NCBI GenBank assembly: GCA_954871525.1
Contig: OX940867.1
Location: 13,245,343 to 13,309,342, forward strand
Length of the DNA stretch: 64,000 nt
From: Parietaria judaica
Taxonomy: Eukaryota; Streptophyta; Magnoliopsida; Rosales; Urticaceae
Reading direction: 5' to 3'
Shown: piece after piece, positions 21,809-32,421 of the stretch
Layout: each line of letters begins with the position of its first letter
Numbering within the stretch: position 1 is the stretch's first letter
Program-made: the position numbers and the translations under genes
The notes under the pieces: generated by a model
Seen by the model: only the letters and a program-made list of their open reading frames with translations
Told to the model about the DNA's origin: nothing
Database searches by the model: none

Positions 21809-22410
21809 TGTTGCATGAAATTAAACCGGATTTAATTAACATTTTTATTGTGCTAACACCAATATGAGCTAATCTACTATGCCATAAAGTAACTGAACAA
21901 TTAAAATACGCAGAAGTAGAAACTTTATTGATAACATTGTCAACGGTACCAACAAACACACCATTGCGGGTCAAGATCAACTTGCCCGACTCATAAACAG
22001 ACTTAATACCCGGTTTACCCAACAAATCCCCACTAACAAGGTTCCTAGACATATTCGGCACGTGAAGCACGTTGACCAGCGTCACTTTCTTCCCGGAAGT
22101 AAAGTTAAGCTCCACGGTGCCGGTGCCGACGATCTTCGAGCGTCCCTCGTTTCCCATCTGAACTTGTTGTCCATCGTTGACTTCAGAATAGGTCTTGAAA
22201 GCCGCTTTGTCGTAGGAGACGTGAACAGTGGCACAAGTGTCGTACCACCATCCTTGAACCTTGCCTTTGACCGCCATAATTTCGCTCACAGTAGTGACAA
22301 TGTTGTCATCGGTCTTCATGGCGTTAGCCTCGTTGTTTTGGGTCTTCCGGACGGGACAATCTCTCGCGTAGTGACCGGGTTTTCCACACACAAAACAGCC
22401 GGTATTAGGC
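21744..22410 (-). pseudogene. TE4 zinc knuckle, protease and GAG-pre-integrase domain
   Basis: Starts with CVCGKPGHYARDC-like zinc-knuckle sequence (CGKPGHYARDC visible). It is followed by the aspartic protease with WWYDTCATVHVSYD, where plant copia proteases more often have DSGA; the catalytic Asp is kept. LVNVLHVPNMSRNLVSGDLL and LWHSRLAHIGVSTIKML mark the end of the protease and the pre-integrase domain (HxxxxH, then CEICVKSK). The frame ends where it overlaps the integrase block. Confidence 0.88.
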
Positions 22411-22576
22411 CCTTTGAAGCACCAGAAGTCTTGAAGTTTTGATCCTTTTTAGGACCGTAAACGTTCTTCTTCCCGTCATGCTTTTTGCCTTTCGCGCTCA
22501 CCGTGTTGGCCTTGGAATTTTCGACACCATCGGATTTCTCTCTTTCCTTCGATTCCTCTTCGATTCGAAGGTGTTT

Positions 22577-23134
22577 CTAGATCTGCTCTAGTGAGAAATC
22601 CTCGGAATTGTGAAGCAATTTCTTCCGATAACTCTTCCAAGACGACGGCAATGTCGCAATAATTGCACCTACTTGAAAAGGTTCCGGAATCTCAATCTTC
22701 ACGGCCTTCAGTTTGTTGACGAGCACTTGCAGTTCGTGCAATTGGGCGAGGATCGGCTTTGCATCGGACATTTTGAAATCAAAGTACTCAGAGTTGAGAA
22801 AATTTTTCGTACCTTCCTCCTCTGCCTGAAATTTGAACTCGAGTGCCTTCCAGATTTCGACCGCCGAAGTATTGTCCGTGTATAGATCATAGAGACGGTA
22901 GGAGAGCGTGTTCAGAATGTGACTGCGGCACAGCAGTTCGTCCTCCTTGCATTTTTTGCGCTCTGCCTTGATCTCGTCGGTATCGTCATCCTTCGGTTCG
23001 GGAATGGGCTCCAACTCCGGGTCAAGAACAAAGAAGATCTTCAAGGCCGTCAGGAGGAAGATCATCTTTTCTTGCCAGCGAGTGAAGTTCGTCCCGTCAA
23101 AACGGTCCAACTTCATGAGGTTTTGGTTCATCAC
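22577..23134 (-). pseudogene. TE4 gag (UBN2-type)
   Basis: 185 codons containing LDRFDGTNFTRWQEKMIFLL, LYDLYTDNTSAVEIWKALE and FKMSDAKPILAQLHELQVLV, typical of copia gag proteins. The natural start is probably the ATG at about 23167 (reading MATDASI), but TAA and TAG codons follow within 11 codons. A TAG near 22576 ends the block before the linker to the zinc knuckle. Confidence 0.88.
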
Positions 23135-23187
23135 CTAGATGCTTTAAATAGAAGCGTCGGTGGCCATGATCGATGATACTATTAGAC

Positions 23188-23804
23188 TGTCGGAAACCTC
23201 TTAGAAGTTGAAAACGTCGAAACTTGAATCACGCATGTGATGCGCTTTCCTAATAGTATTTCGAGCACTCGGAATCGTGTTCGAGTCTGCTTGCAAGAAT
23301 ACCCAGGATAAGACAAGCCTTAATGAACGAAAATCACAAGACGAAGTGAAATTTGAACAGTAAGCAAGAACACGTTTCTGGAGAGAGTTTTTGTGTGTGC
23401 GACATGAATACAGAGAGCAGAATTAAACTGTTTCTGTTTCAGAAACGAAAGTGCCTCAAGTGCGCCTACAAGACGCCACTAGCGCCTCTACGCCCACGCA
23501 CCCGACCCTGATCCCGAGCCCGAGCCGGTGTCGCCGGTGGCGACACCGGTGAGGGTGCGTTGCGAAGGCGTGAAGTGGCATGGTCTCGCCACCTCGCCTC
23601 CACATGGAATTCATGTGGCACACTCATCACTATGCCACATGTTGAGCTCACCTCACTATTGTTTTCCTTATATGTTGCACAAACTCTTTGTATTTAATCA
23701 ATGTGGGACTTTTCACATTCCCACATTTACTCTCCACACAACACATTACACTTACTCATTTATTAGAACATTTATTGGTAATTTATTATGCATAAATTCC
23801 AACA
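23188..23804 (-). repeat. TE4 5' LTR (short form, 617 bp)
   Basis: Same ends as the 3' LTR. It goes directly from tttcagaaacgaaa to gtgcctcaagtgcgcc, lacking the block of about 205 bases present in the 3' LTR, and has one rather than two copies of the gaaggcgtgaagtggcatgg unit. Confidence 0.9.
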
Positions 23805-23809
23805 GGGTC

Positions 23810-24819
23810 TACAAAGTTTCAAGGCGCTGCTCGAGCTTTCGCGAATTTTAGGCCTTGTTCGAAGTCTTGGGGCTGTGGGTTTAGCAGGTGGCTGACTACG
23901 CTGGCGCGCGCGTGGCTCTTTCCGGCGGAGCTCTGGAGACCCCGACGGTTCCGGCCGCTTGAGGGTTTTTGCCGATGCACTTCTAGTTCCAGATCCAGGT
24001 CACGTGAGGGCATTCATCGGATGTTAGGTGCGCGCAAGGTTGTTGGGCGCCATGGAGCCTCTTCATATTTGCGGAGGTGCTGGGCTGCTCATCGGAGCTC
24101 TTGGATGAGCTGGGGAGGTTGCCGACCCCTATTTTGGCATCGTGGCAGATCTGGGGAGGCGATGACTTCTGTGCTACTGGGCGCGCGCGATGGGAACCAC
24201 CTTGGCGTGCCCGGAGCTTCAGCAACGAGCGCACTCCTGGGTATTGGTGGTGGTGTTGTCGAGGCTTTTCCGGCAGTGGCGGCGAGGCTTTCCGGAACGG
24301 AGGCGACGAAGCTTCGGTGAACCTCTGATGATCCGAGGTGTTTATCGGCCATCTGTATTTTATTTGAGTATTCATACATGTCTTTTCTTTTTTATTTATG
24401 TATGTATTCCTTTTATTTTTCAATGAAGAGATTCGAGTTTTTTTTTTTTTTTTTTAACTTGAAATATTGTCTTGAGGTCATTGGATGACCGATAGAGAGT
24501 CTTGAGATTTTTTTACGATCGAGGCACGTCTAGGACTTAGTGACAACGAGGCAGGTTTTGAGGTAGTCGGGCGACCGAGAGCATATTAGCTTCTGTGTTC
24601 GAACATTTCTTGTGGTGGTGTAGAACCTTTGGCGTCTCTTTAGTCCCTTGTACGTCTTTCTTTAAACTTGTGCGCCGCTTCGAAACTTGATCGTCATCTG
24701 TGCGTCTTTCGTAACCTGTACACCTTTTCATAACCTGTTTGTCGAGAGGTGTAGGAAATTTTTTGCTGGTGGGACTCCGAGGTTATGAACTTGTCGGGGC
24801 CCCTGATTCTAGCACCAAA
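23810..24819. other. TE3 interior right of TE4: no recognisable gene
   Basis: A GC-rich leader-like region (23810-24330) with frames that show no known domain, then A/T-rich and low-complexity DNA. TTTGGTGCTAGAATCAGGGG on the minus strand at 24800-24819 is the likely primer-binding site of TE3. Confidence 0.55.
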
Positions 24820-25164
24820 TGTTAATGCCTAAAAATCGATTAATTTGAATGCGGCCTAAGTATTGATTTTGGGCCGGGCCCGATGTCCGCATGACGGTCG
24901 AAACGAGCTTTGAAGCTTGATCCTCGGTCTTGATAGGCCAAAAATCTTCCTTGTATGACCTGCCTCCGTTCCTGTAAAAAGACTAGAGAACGTGAATTCT
25001 AGAGGGGAATAGAGAGAGGATTCTATGTCGCCCGCTCCGACGCTCAACATTAGTCGAGTATTTGAGCCGGAAATTATGAATGGGAAACAAAGGTTTTTTG
25101 GCTTCGGGAGTGCTCGCCGAATATGGTGGGGGTCTCCTCCTATTTATAGAGGATGGGGAGTTCG

Positions 25165-25292
25165 AATTCATGCCTTCGGGGGGCACGACGACCCCCGAAG
25201 GCATAAATTTTAGCCTTCGAGGCGCGCGGCGACCCCCGAAGGCATAAATTTTAGGCTTCGGGGGTCGCGGCGACCCCCGAATGCATATTTCG
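25165..25292. repeat. Hairpin-forming tandem repeats in the TE3 5' LTR (three units)
   Basis: Same inverted-repeat unit as 15991-16203, here three copies (centre forms gggcacgacgaccc, gaggcgcgcggcgacc, gggggtcgcggcgacc). They lie immediately upstream of the TATA box on the transcribed strand. Confidence 0.85.
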
Positions 25293-25319
25293 TAGACGGA
25301 TCATTCTCGTCTTTTACTG

Positions 25320-25560
25320 GGTCGGACTGTTGACTTTCCCGATTGACTTCGTTGACTTTTTTGGTTGACTTCGTTGGCTTTTGTTGACTTTCTCGGTCGA
25401 CTCTTTTGACTTTCTCGGTTGACTTTTTGAGTCGGGGCATTGACTTTTTGGTTGACTTTCCCATTTTAGCCATTGACTTTTGTTGGCTTTCTGGGTCGAG
25501 TCGTTGACTTTTTCAATTGGGCCTAATTAACTTTTTAGACATGTTGGGGTTGACTTTTCC
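25320..25560. promoter_or_regulatory. Cluster of about a dozen TTGAC(T) cores in the TE3 U3
   Basis: Repeats such as gttgactttcccg, attgacttcg, ttgactttctcgg and ttgactttttgg follow one another every 10-25 bases. TTGACY is the core of the W-box bound by WRKY factors. The cluster lies upstream of the LTR TATA box. Whether it is functional is inference. Confidence 0.5.
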
Positions 25561-25666
25561 AGAGCGGGTCAAAGTCAATTTAGTGGGCCTTATTTGTCTT
25601 AGGCCTCTTGGGTGCTTTTTTAGTTTGGGCCTTAATTTTTCTAGGTTCCGAAAAATACGCATAACA

Positions 25667-26164
25667 CTTACCAACTATGAGCGTCTCATTCGCTACTAAA
25701 AACATGAGATTACACCACAGAATTTAAATCACGGAAGACAAAAACCGTGGTCTAATCATAATTTAGACAACGGTTAACATGAAGAGTGGTCTAACCTTAA
25801 AACAATTTCACGTTTGAAATTAAGACGACCGAGGATTAGACCACTGAAATTAAGTATGGCCTGACCCTTAAACAAGTGTATTTTATACGTAGTTGAATCA
25901 TGTTTTGTACTAGAGATTACACGATAAAAGCAGATAAAAACCAACAAATTCGTAGCTAAACTTAGCAGCTTCCTCAATAGAATATTTTGTTTAGTCAAAG
26001 AATCATACATAAAATACTATATTATATTCAAGTAATTGACAGATTATTACTAGTGGTGAGTATGTATCCACTATCCATACAGCTATATATGTATATACAT
26101 ACATACAATAATACGCATGTCCATGCACGTGAAATTATATATACCTAGCTACGAGCTACCATAA
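25667..26164. other. Intergenic and 3' flank of the zinc-finger gene, no gene seen
   Basis: AT-rich DNA with loosely repeated gaccacgg/ggtctaacc motifs (25690-25870), which may belong to an unrecognised small repeat. No gene was found. Confidence 0.5.
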
Positions 26165-26950
26165 TCAAAGGCTCAATCTCAAGTCCAAAGCCATGGCAGA
26201 AGACCTCGACGTCGAACAGTAATAGCGCGGATCTTCTTCTTGGTCGTCTTCCCTCGGAGGCAAATTCAAGTCAAGAGAGCGGCCCCCCGGCGAGACCATA
26301 CCGTCGAAGCCGCCTCTCTCCCAATGGCACCGCTTGTGCCCGCCGAGCGCCTGCCCACTGGGGAAGCTCCTCAAGCAGATCCCGCACGTGTGGAACCCAA
26401 ACGCCCTCTCGGCCTCGGAGACTGACACGGCATCGACATCGTTCCCCATGGCGAAGCAGCTCTTGACGTTCTTGTGGCTTGCCCGGTGCCCGCCAAGCGC
26501 CTGGTGCGACCCGAACACCTTCTTGCAGCTCCCGCACTCGAACCGCTCGGCCTCCGTCGCCATCTCCACCGAACTCGCCAGCAGGAGCAGACACGCGGCG
26601 ACGTCGTTCTCGTCCTCGGAGAGAGAGCTAGCGGCTGTCAGGGGAGAGAGAAATGGGGACCGGAGCTTCATCGGGGGGTTGATTCCGCGCCACTGCCGCT
26701 CGGGGTGGCACCGCATGTGGCCGAAGAGGGCTTTCCAGGACCAGAACCTCTTGCCGCACTCGCTGCACGGCATCGTGATCTCTGGCTTCTTTACGCGCTT
26801 TGGGGCCAGGTTGGGGTCGGGACGGGGTAGCTTTGTCCGTTTCTTCCTTGGGTTTTTGGCGGGCGGGTCGGGGCCGGGAACAGCGCCGTAGGGCTGGATG
26901 GCAAGTCGGAGGTCGGGATCGGAATCGGGGTTGGTGGTGAGTTCGTTCAT
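26165..26950 (-). CDS. ZAT3-like: C2H2 zinc-finger transcriptional repressor, ZAT2/ZAT3 (DAZ1/DAZ2) type
   Basis: Intronless gene of 261 codons; the ATG at 26950 is followed directly by an open frame. Three plant-type C2H2 fingers are visible. Finger 1 (about residues 62-82) has the variant helix WSWKALFGHMRCH. Finger 2 (139-159) and finger 3 (189-209) have the canonical QALGGH. A basic PRKKRTK at 34-40 is a likely nuclear signal. Two EAR repression motifs, LDLNL (226-230) and LDLRLSL at the C-terminus, point to a repressor. Finger 1 with ERQWRGINPP behind it is the hallmark of the Arabidopsis ZAT2/ZAT3 pair, which act in male germline development. Upstream, 26951-27000 is GA-rich. All zinc ligands are present and nothing suggests decay. 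Confidence 0.93.
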   Translation of the reverse strand: MNELTTNPDSDPDLRLAIQPYGAVPGPDPPAKNPRKKRTKLPRPDPNLAPKRVKKPEITMPCSECGKRFWSWKALFGHMRCHPERQWRGINPPMKLRSPFLSPLTAASSLSEDENDVAACLLLLASSVEMATEAERFECGSCKKVFGSHQALGGHRASHKNVKSCFAMGNDVDAVSVSEAERAFGFHTCGICLRSFPSGQALGGHKRCHWERGGFDGMVSPGGRSLDLNLPPREDDQEEDPRYYCSTSRSSAMALDLRLSL

Positions 26951-29499
26951 CGGATCGGAGAGAGAGAGAGATTACTGCGAGGAGAGGGAAAAAGGTGAGA
27001 CGAGTGAGAGAGGTGGTTTTTGATGGGAGAGAAGCGGTTACTTGCGAGTGGGGTCACACAGAGAAGCGGTTAGTGTGGTCAATTTCATTTTTTTTTTTTT
27101 ATTACATTATCATTACACTACACTCACTATTTGTTACTTAATAAGTAGGCATTGACTCGGATATTTATTCAAAAGTTAAATACGTGGAACATGTTTATAA
27201 ATAGATTATGTTTGATGCGAAATGTATCTATTCAGATTTACATTTCATCGAATATATAAACGTTAAGACAAGGCCTCATAATTTTTTTTTCGCCCGAGGC
27301 CTCTAAAATTATAGGGCCCTGGGTATTGATGCCCAGAGCTCACTTCTCCGTAGTTGAGAAGCTCTGAGCAATGACGTCATCGCTAATCGGAATCAAATTC
27401 TAGGGTTTCAGCGGGCGAAAACTAGGAATTTGATCCGATTTTTTCTCCATTTCAAATTCACTGGGAAATTATTAGTTTATTATGCAAAATTATTTCCAAA
27501 CAATATATAATTAATAACCTCCATAATAATTGCTCAAGGGGAATTTGCGGTTAAAGACCACAAACTCGTATGTTTCTTGTAGATAAGGCTTTGAAATCTA
27601 TTTTTGATGGCTAAAGTCCTCAAACAACTCGTCGGTTTCTTACATATAGATCTTTGTTCATTATCGATCTCAAAAATAGATACTTTGCAACTAAACAACT
27701 ACTTACAAAAATACTTAGCAAAGATATCTTTGCGGCTGGTGAATTTGTCGGAAAGATATATTCGCGACAACCGCTTTGCGACAGATGCCGCGACAGAGCT
27801 TTCAATCGCAAAGAATGCTTTCATATTTTTCTTTATACCGCACTTCGAGCGGTACAATCTATTAGTATATATAAAATTATACCCGACCGTGATTTCCTTT
27901 CATATTTTACTTTTCAATGCATTTGGCAACTAAATCTGTGTTTGATGCCGTTTGTCCTTTAAAATTTCAATTTGTGCATATTGCGCTTTTGACTTTCCTT
28001 TAATGCAAAATATCTTCTCCAAAAAAAAGTCATGATAAATTTATTTCCCTGCTTAGTTTTATCAGGAAAAAACAAAATTATTTAAAAATACTATCGACAA
28101 AAGTGAGAACAAAAGACATATTTCTCTCGATTAATATTAAAGTAAGGTTTGACTATTTAAGTATAAGTATGATTAGATAAGTGAATGATAAAAAATAAAA
28201 ATAAAAGACAAGAATCTTACACACACAAGTCCCACATTAGTTTTTGCATAGAAAAAAAAAATAGCTTCACTGTGTTTAAAAAGGGAGGATTGTATGTAAA
28301 ATAAAAATTACATAAAGTCACTCGCTTATAATAATTGATACTGGTAGAATGAAATCGTCGAATATCTATACTAATTTCCTCAATACAAGACTATCATAAA
28401 ATCTATATGCTAGATTTACAAAAACTTATCTAGTAAATTTTGAGTATGATTCACTTTTGACCATGTAAATTTTTCTCTTTTGAAATTAACGGTAAAGCAA
28501 AATCACACAATATGGAGAAAAAGGCATAGTTTAAGAAATAAACGACATAGTTTAGGCAGAACGACACAGTTAGGACATATTCTACACAATGTTTTCTCCT
28601 CTCTTTGTCATGTCATGTCCCGTCCTCTCTCTTGTCCTTGTCAATAGCGCCTAAGACTACCTTTCTGGAAAAAAGGGACATTGGAAAGAGTAAGTTCAAG
28701 ATCCCTGTCTTTTGCCTTCCATCAAATACTTCGGAGATGAGATACTGGTCAACATCATCGCCGGAAGATCCACCTTTACGTCTTACTCGGTGGTGGAATC
28801 AACAAAGCTAGCCACCAATATAAATAGTATGCATGTATTCTAAATAATATAAGCTAAGCAGCTTCAAATGCTAATAATATAAAATAAATTGTTCATTAGA
28901 CAAGCATTTATGGACGCTACAACTAATAAGATCGCATCGACGTCGACGAAAGACCACCTTGTCGCTAATTTGGTTCTTCTCGTTTTTTTTTTCTTCTCCT
29001 TTTCATGTCTCAACGACGAAAACTCGAAAACGGTTCTCATCAATGTTGACTAAGTTAGCTGCAGTGCATTGATCATATTAATAAAACCAAAACATAAGCT
29101 GGAAAAGGGTCAACTGGCCATATAATTGGATAATTATCTACTTCGTCGCTTTTGCACCTAACAAGAACAATAAGCCACTTTCTCTACCGCTTAGGATTTT
29201 CAGGAACTGATTGAATGCGTTGTGTAGAAAGTCACGCTGGGAACTCCCATGGAGTAAGCACCTTGTAAACGGACCTAATCATGTTAATATTATTCCGTTA
29301 AAAGGGCGTTTGTTCTTCACACTCTTTTAGAATAAAAATAGAGAGTACCACTTAATAATCTTTATAAGCTATGTAATAATATAAAAGGACGTTTGTTTCT
29401 CGCACTCTAAACAAGTGGCACTTATTCATTAGTTTAATAAAAAAAAAATAGAATCCGTAAATTAATTTAATATGTAAGTATAGATATGCTAAAAATAAA
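26951..29499. other. Intergenic region, no gene seen
   Basis: Starts with a GA-rich leader (26960-27010) that probably belongs to the zinc-finger gene 5' region. The rest is AT-rich. A short hairpin surrounds gagctcacttctccgtagtt (27335-27370). Two related stretches containing ggcgtttgttcttcacactc and gacgtttgtttctcgcactc lie near 29305 and 29386 and may be remnants of a small transposon. No gene or RNA was recognised. Confidence 0.5.
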
Positions 29500-29508
29500 T
29501 ATTTATAA

Positions 29509-30901
29509 GGGAAAATTACGGCAAAAATACCCAACTTTTGGTCAACGTGTCTCCAGTGTACTCAACTTTTAAAATTGGCGGCAAAAATACCCAACGTCTG
29601 TTGACCGTGACTTTGGCATGAAACCGTTAATTTTTCCGTTAACATTCGCCATGTGGCCGTTAGTGGCAAAAATACCCAAACTTTTTTTTTTAATTAATTT
29701 TTAAATTTTTAAATTTTCTTTACTTGATTAGTGATAATTACCTGAATTCCAAATACATGGAATAACACAAAAGTTAGTCAAAACATCAATTGATTTCTTA
29801 ATGTGCTTGTATAAGCTACATTTGCTGATAAAAATCTTATTATTATGAGAAACTTTAAACATAGCATTACACAACAGTCGATCATGATATCAATTATCAA
29901 TTGTATATTAATTTGCTTGGAGAAGCTAATTTGTCGACTAAACCTAATCATGAATAAAACAATTACATAGTTAATTTAAGGTTGACAGCCAAACTTTAAA
30001 CAAAAATCTAATCATATTGTTTTTGTTACATTTGACTATCTAAATATATAGCATGACATCTCAAAGAAATATTATATAATACTTATAATGTTAATTCGGT
30101 TCACCATTACCCTTTCTTAAAATATTAATTCGGTTCATACTTAGAATTTGAAGCAATGTGAAGACATTTACTCGGCTAATTAACGTCTCTAAAAGTATCC
30201 CAACGTCAAAGTATGTTCCGACCAAAAAAAGACATAAAAATATAAGTAATGGTCATAACTTAAGAATATATGCGCTAAGGGTTTCACATATATATATATA
30301 TACATATACATATACATATTATATAATATTTCTTTGAGATGTCATGTTATATATTTAGATAGTCAAATGTAACAAAAACATTATGATTAGGTTTTTGTTT
30401 AAAGTTTGACTGTCAACCTTAAATTAACTATGTAATTGTTTTATTCATGATTAGGTTTAGTCGGCAAATTAGTTTCTCCAAGCAAATTAATATACAATTG
30501 ATAATTGATATCATGATCGACTTTTGTATAATGCTATGTTTAAAAAATTTCATAATAATAAGATTTTTATCAACAAATGTAGCTTATACAAGCACATTAA
30601 GAAATCAATTGATGTTTTGACTAACTTTTGTGTTATTCCATGTATTTGGAATTCAAGTAATTATCACTAATCAAGTATAAAAAAAATAATTAAAAAAATT
30701 AAAAATTAATTTTTTTCAAAAAAAAAAAGTTTGGGTATTTTTGCCGCTAAAGGCCACATGGCGAATTGTAACGGAAAAAATAACGGTTTCATGCCAAAGT
30801 CACGGTCAACGCACGTTGGGTATTTTTGCCGCCAGTTTTAAAGTTTGGGTACACGGGAGGCACTTTAACTAAAGATTGGGTATTTTTGCCGTAATTTTCC
30901 C
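29509..30901. mobile_element. Foldback Mutator-like element with 9-bp target-site duplication
   Basis: The element begins GGGAAAATTACGGCAAAAAT and ends with its reverse complement (ATTTTTGCCGTAATTTTCCC). It is flanked on both sides by TATTTATAA (29500-29508 and 30902-30910); a 9-bp duplication is the Mutator signature. The inverted arms are very long: left about 29509-30090 and right about 30318-30901, matching along most of their length. They enclose a loop of about 230 bases. Sub-terminal copies of the gggtatttttgccg motif are repeated within each arm. No transposase is present, so it is non-autonomous. Confidence 0.9.
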
Positions 30902-31117
30902 TATTTATAATCACAATATTTCACTGTCTTGGAGGACCGCACACCATCTTCTTAAGTATTAGTACGTCTATTGATATTTTCTTTTTTCTTTTGTTATATT
31001 GTGTTCTTTTCATTACTTAAACCCTTTTTAGATTTATTTATCTTTTGATGTTGTTGTACTTGTAAGTAATGTTATTGAGTTTTGGTATTAGTGTTGTGGT
31101 TTTAATTTTTTTTTAAT

Positions 31118-31216
31118 TTTTTTTTTGAAGGCAGCTTTGCTGCAGTGGGGATCGAACCCACAACCTGCACTTTGGAGGTGGTGTGGAATTACCACTAGGC
31201 TATCCTAGCAACCACT
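31118..31216 (-). mobile_element. tRNA-derived SINE
   Basis: On the minus strand a polymerase III A box (TAGCCTAGTGGTAA, 31189-31202) and B box (GGTTCGATCC, 31149-31158) are spaced as in tRNA genes. They are followed by an A-rich tail. Long direct repeats of about 18 bases (tggttttaattttttttaa type) at about 31097-31117 and 31217-31235 are a target-site duplication made by LINE machinery. The body is only about 100 bases and does not fold into a complete tRNA cloverleaf. Confidence 0.8.
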
Positions 31217-31383
31217 TGGTTTTAATTTTTTTTAATAGGTGCAAATGTTGAGGTAAATATTAAATTATTTGTATGAACGTAACCAATTATATAAATAAAA
31301 TATTTTGTAAGGACTAAAATTAAATATTTTAATAAAATGTGTTTATGAATAGTAATACGCTATATTTAGAAAACTAAATATCC

Positions 31384-32421
31384 TAAGACCCATAGGCGGA
31401 AGCACTTGTAGTGCTAAGGGGACTATAGCCCCCCTTAAATTTCAATTTTTGCACTTTTTAACCCTTGAAATTTATGTTTTTGTATTTTTTTTAGTGTTAA
31501 ATTTATTAAAACTACAAATTAGCCCCTCCTTTCCAAAAAAAAAAATTAAACCAGCCCCCTCTATGATTAAATCGTAGTTCTGCCACTGCTAAGACCAACT
31601 CTAGTGGAGCGTTAAAACGAGCGGAATAAAAACAATAGTGCTCCATTCGAATTGCAAAAGCCACGCTATTATAGCAATAGACTCAATTTTGGAACAGTAT
31701 CCCCTGTTCCAACGCAATATATTTTTATTTTTTATTTTTTTAGTCCTTTTAAGTTCTATAATTTATCCAAATGCTTAGATTTTATATAATTATTTAATAT
31801 TTATCCCTAAAATTATTTAAGTTATATAAAATTTATTATTTTGCATAATTCAAAAGACAATAATGATTTAAAATGAACAATGATTTTTGCACATGGCAAG
31901 CAAATTCGTAATATTAAAACAGTTCTAATAAACTAATACCAAACACAAGTACATTAGTAATTTGGAAGAAAATCAACAAGGAAACTAGAAAGACATTAAA
32001 ACACACAATACAACAAAATAAAATTACAATAGATAAACTAATATTCTGGAAGATTGGTGCCGGATTTCCCGAGACTGCTAAAATATTGAGAATATGAAGC
32101 GGAAGTCGAAGGTGGTGCATGAGATTGTTGTTGTTCAAGCCTCTTTTGCATAATTTTATTTGTGTTTATATTGTATTTTTACTTTATTTGTGTTGTAATT
32201 CTATGTTATTGTATTTGTATTGCAATTTTTATTTTAATAAATTTGAGTGGTTTTTTAATAATTTGAATAAGTTGATTTAATTAGGAATTAATAAATAAAT
32301 ATAAGGGTACGTGTGTAAATATAATATAAAGAGTGAAAATTGAGTCAGAAATATTGTTCGGATGGAGATAATTTACTGTTTATTGATAAATAAAATAGAG
32401 TGACAGTTGGAGACGGCCCTA
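31384..32421. mobile_element. Possible PIF/Harbinger-type non-autonomous element, interrupted by a hAT MITE
   Basis: The left end, read without the inserted MITE, is TAAGACCAACTCTAGTGG; the right end on the minus strand is TAGGGCCGTCTCCAACTG. These ends resemble the GACCATCTCCAA-type termini of plant Harbinger MITEs, but only about 60 percent of positions pair. A minus-strand open stretch from about 32148 to 32039 reads MQKRLEQQQSH and ends GKSGTNLPEY, which could be a fragment of a Harbinger-associated protein. Borders and class are tentative. Confidence 0.35.
31391..31588. mobile_element. 198-bp hAT-type MITE with 8-bp target-site duplication
   Basis: The perfect 8-bp duplication CTAAGACC lies at 31383-31390 and 31589-31596. 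The termini CATAGGCGGAA and (reverse complement of the right end) CAGTGGCAGAA are imperfect inverted repeats of the CAGTGGCGGAAC type common in plant hAT MITEs. It has no coding capacity. Confidence 0.8.

Larger units (their letters stand above)
17834..23804 (-). mobile_element. TE4: Ty1/copia retrotransposon nested in TE3
   Basis: Target-site duplication GGGTC at 17829-17833 and 23805-23809. LTRs are 17834-18738 (3') and 23188-23804 (5'), both with TGTYGRAAACC and TTCCAACA ends in plus orientation. Reading the minus strand, the order is gag, zinc knuckle, protease, integrase, reverse transcriptase, RNase H, the pol order of Ty1/copia. Stops and frameshifts separate every domain, and the start of gag has TAA and TAG codons. 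The two LTRs differ by a block of about 205 bases and a local tandem duplication of about 102 bases, so they have rearranged since insertion. Confidence 0.93.
15706..25666 (-). mobile_element. TE3: non-autonomous LTR retrotransposon (LARD-like) carrying nested TE4
   Basis: The right LTR (24820-25666) and left LTR (from 15706) share their first about 540 bases, starting TGTTAATGYCTAAAAATCGA. Flanks are TTTAC (15701-15705) and CTTAC (25667-25671), a 4-of-5 target-site match. Minus orientation is shown by the TATAAATAGGAG box in both LTRs and a primer-binding-like TTTGGTGCTAGAATCAGGGG just inside the right LTR. After removing TE4 the interior (about 16440-17833 plus 23810-24819) has no recognisable gag-pol domain. 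The left LTR diverges after about 16250, so its inner edge is uncertain. Confidence 0.75.
24820..25666 (-). repeat. TE3 5' LTR
   Basis: 847 bp with plus-orientation ends TGTTAATG and CATAACA. It contains the minus-strand TATAAATAGGAG near 25140, three hairpin units (about 25165-25292) and a TTGAC-rich U3 (25320-25560). Confidence 0.85.

Noticed and set aside
26334..26891. 185-codon plus-strand frame opposite the zinc-finger gene
   Set aside because: Shadow of the GC-rich zinc-finger coding strand; the minus frame has all family motifs.
31140..31205. Functional tRNA gene
   Set aside because: A and B boxes are present, but acceptor and anticodon stems do not form, and long flanking duplications point to a SINE.
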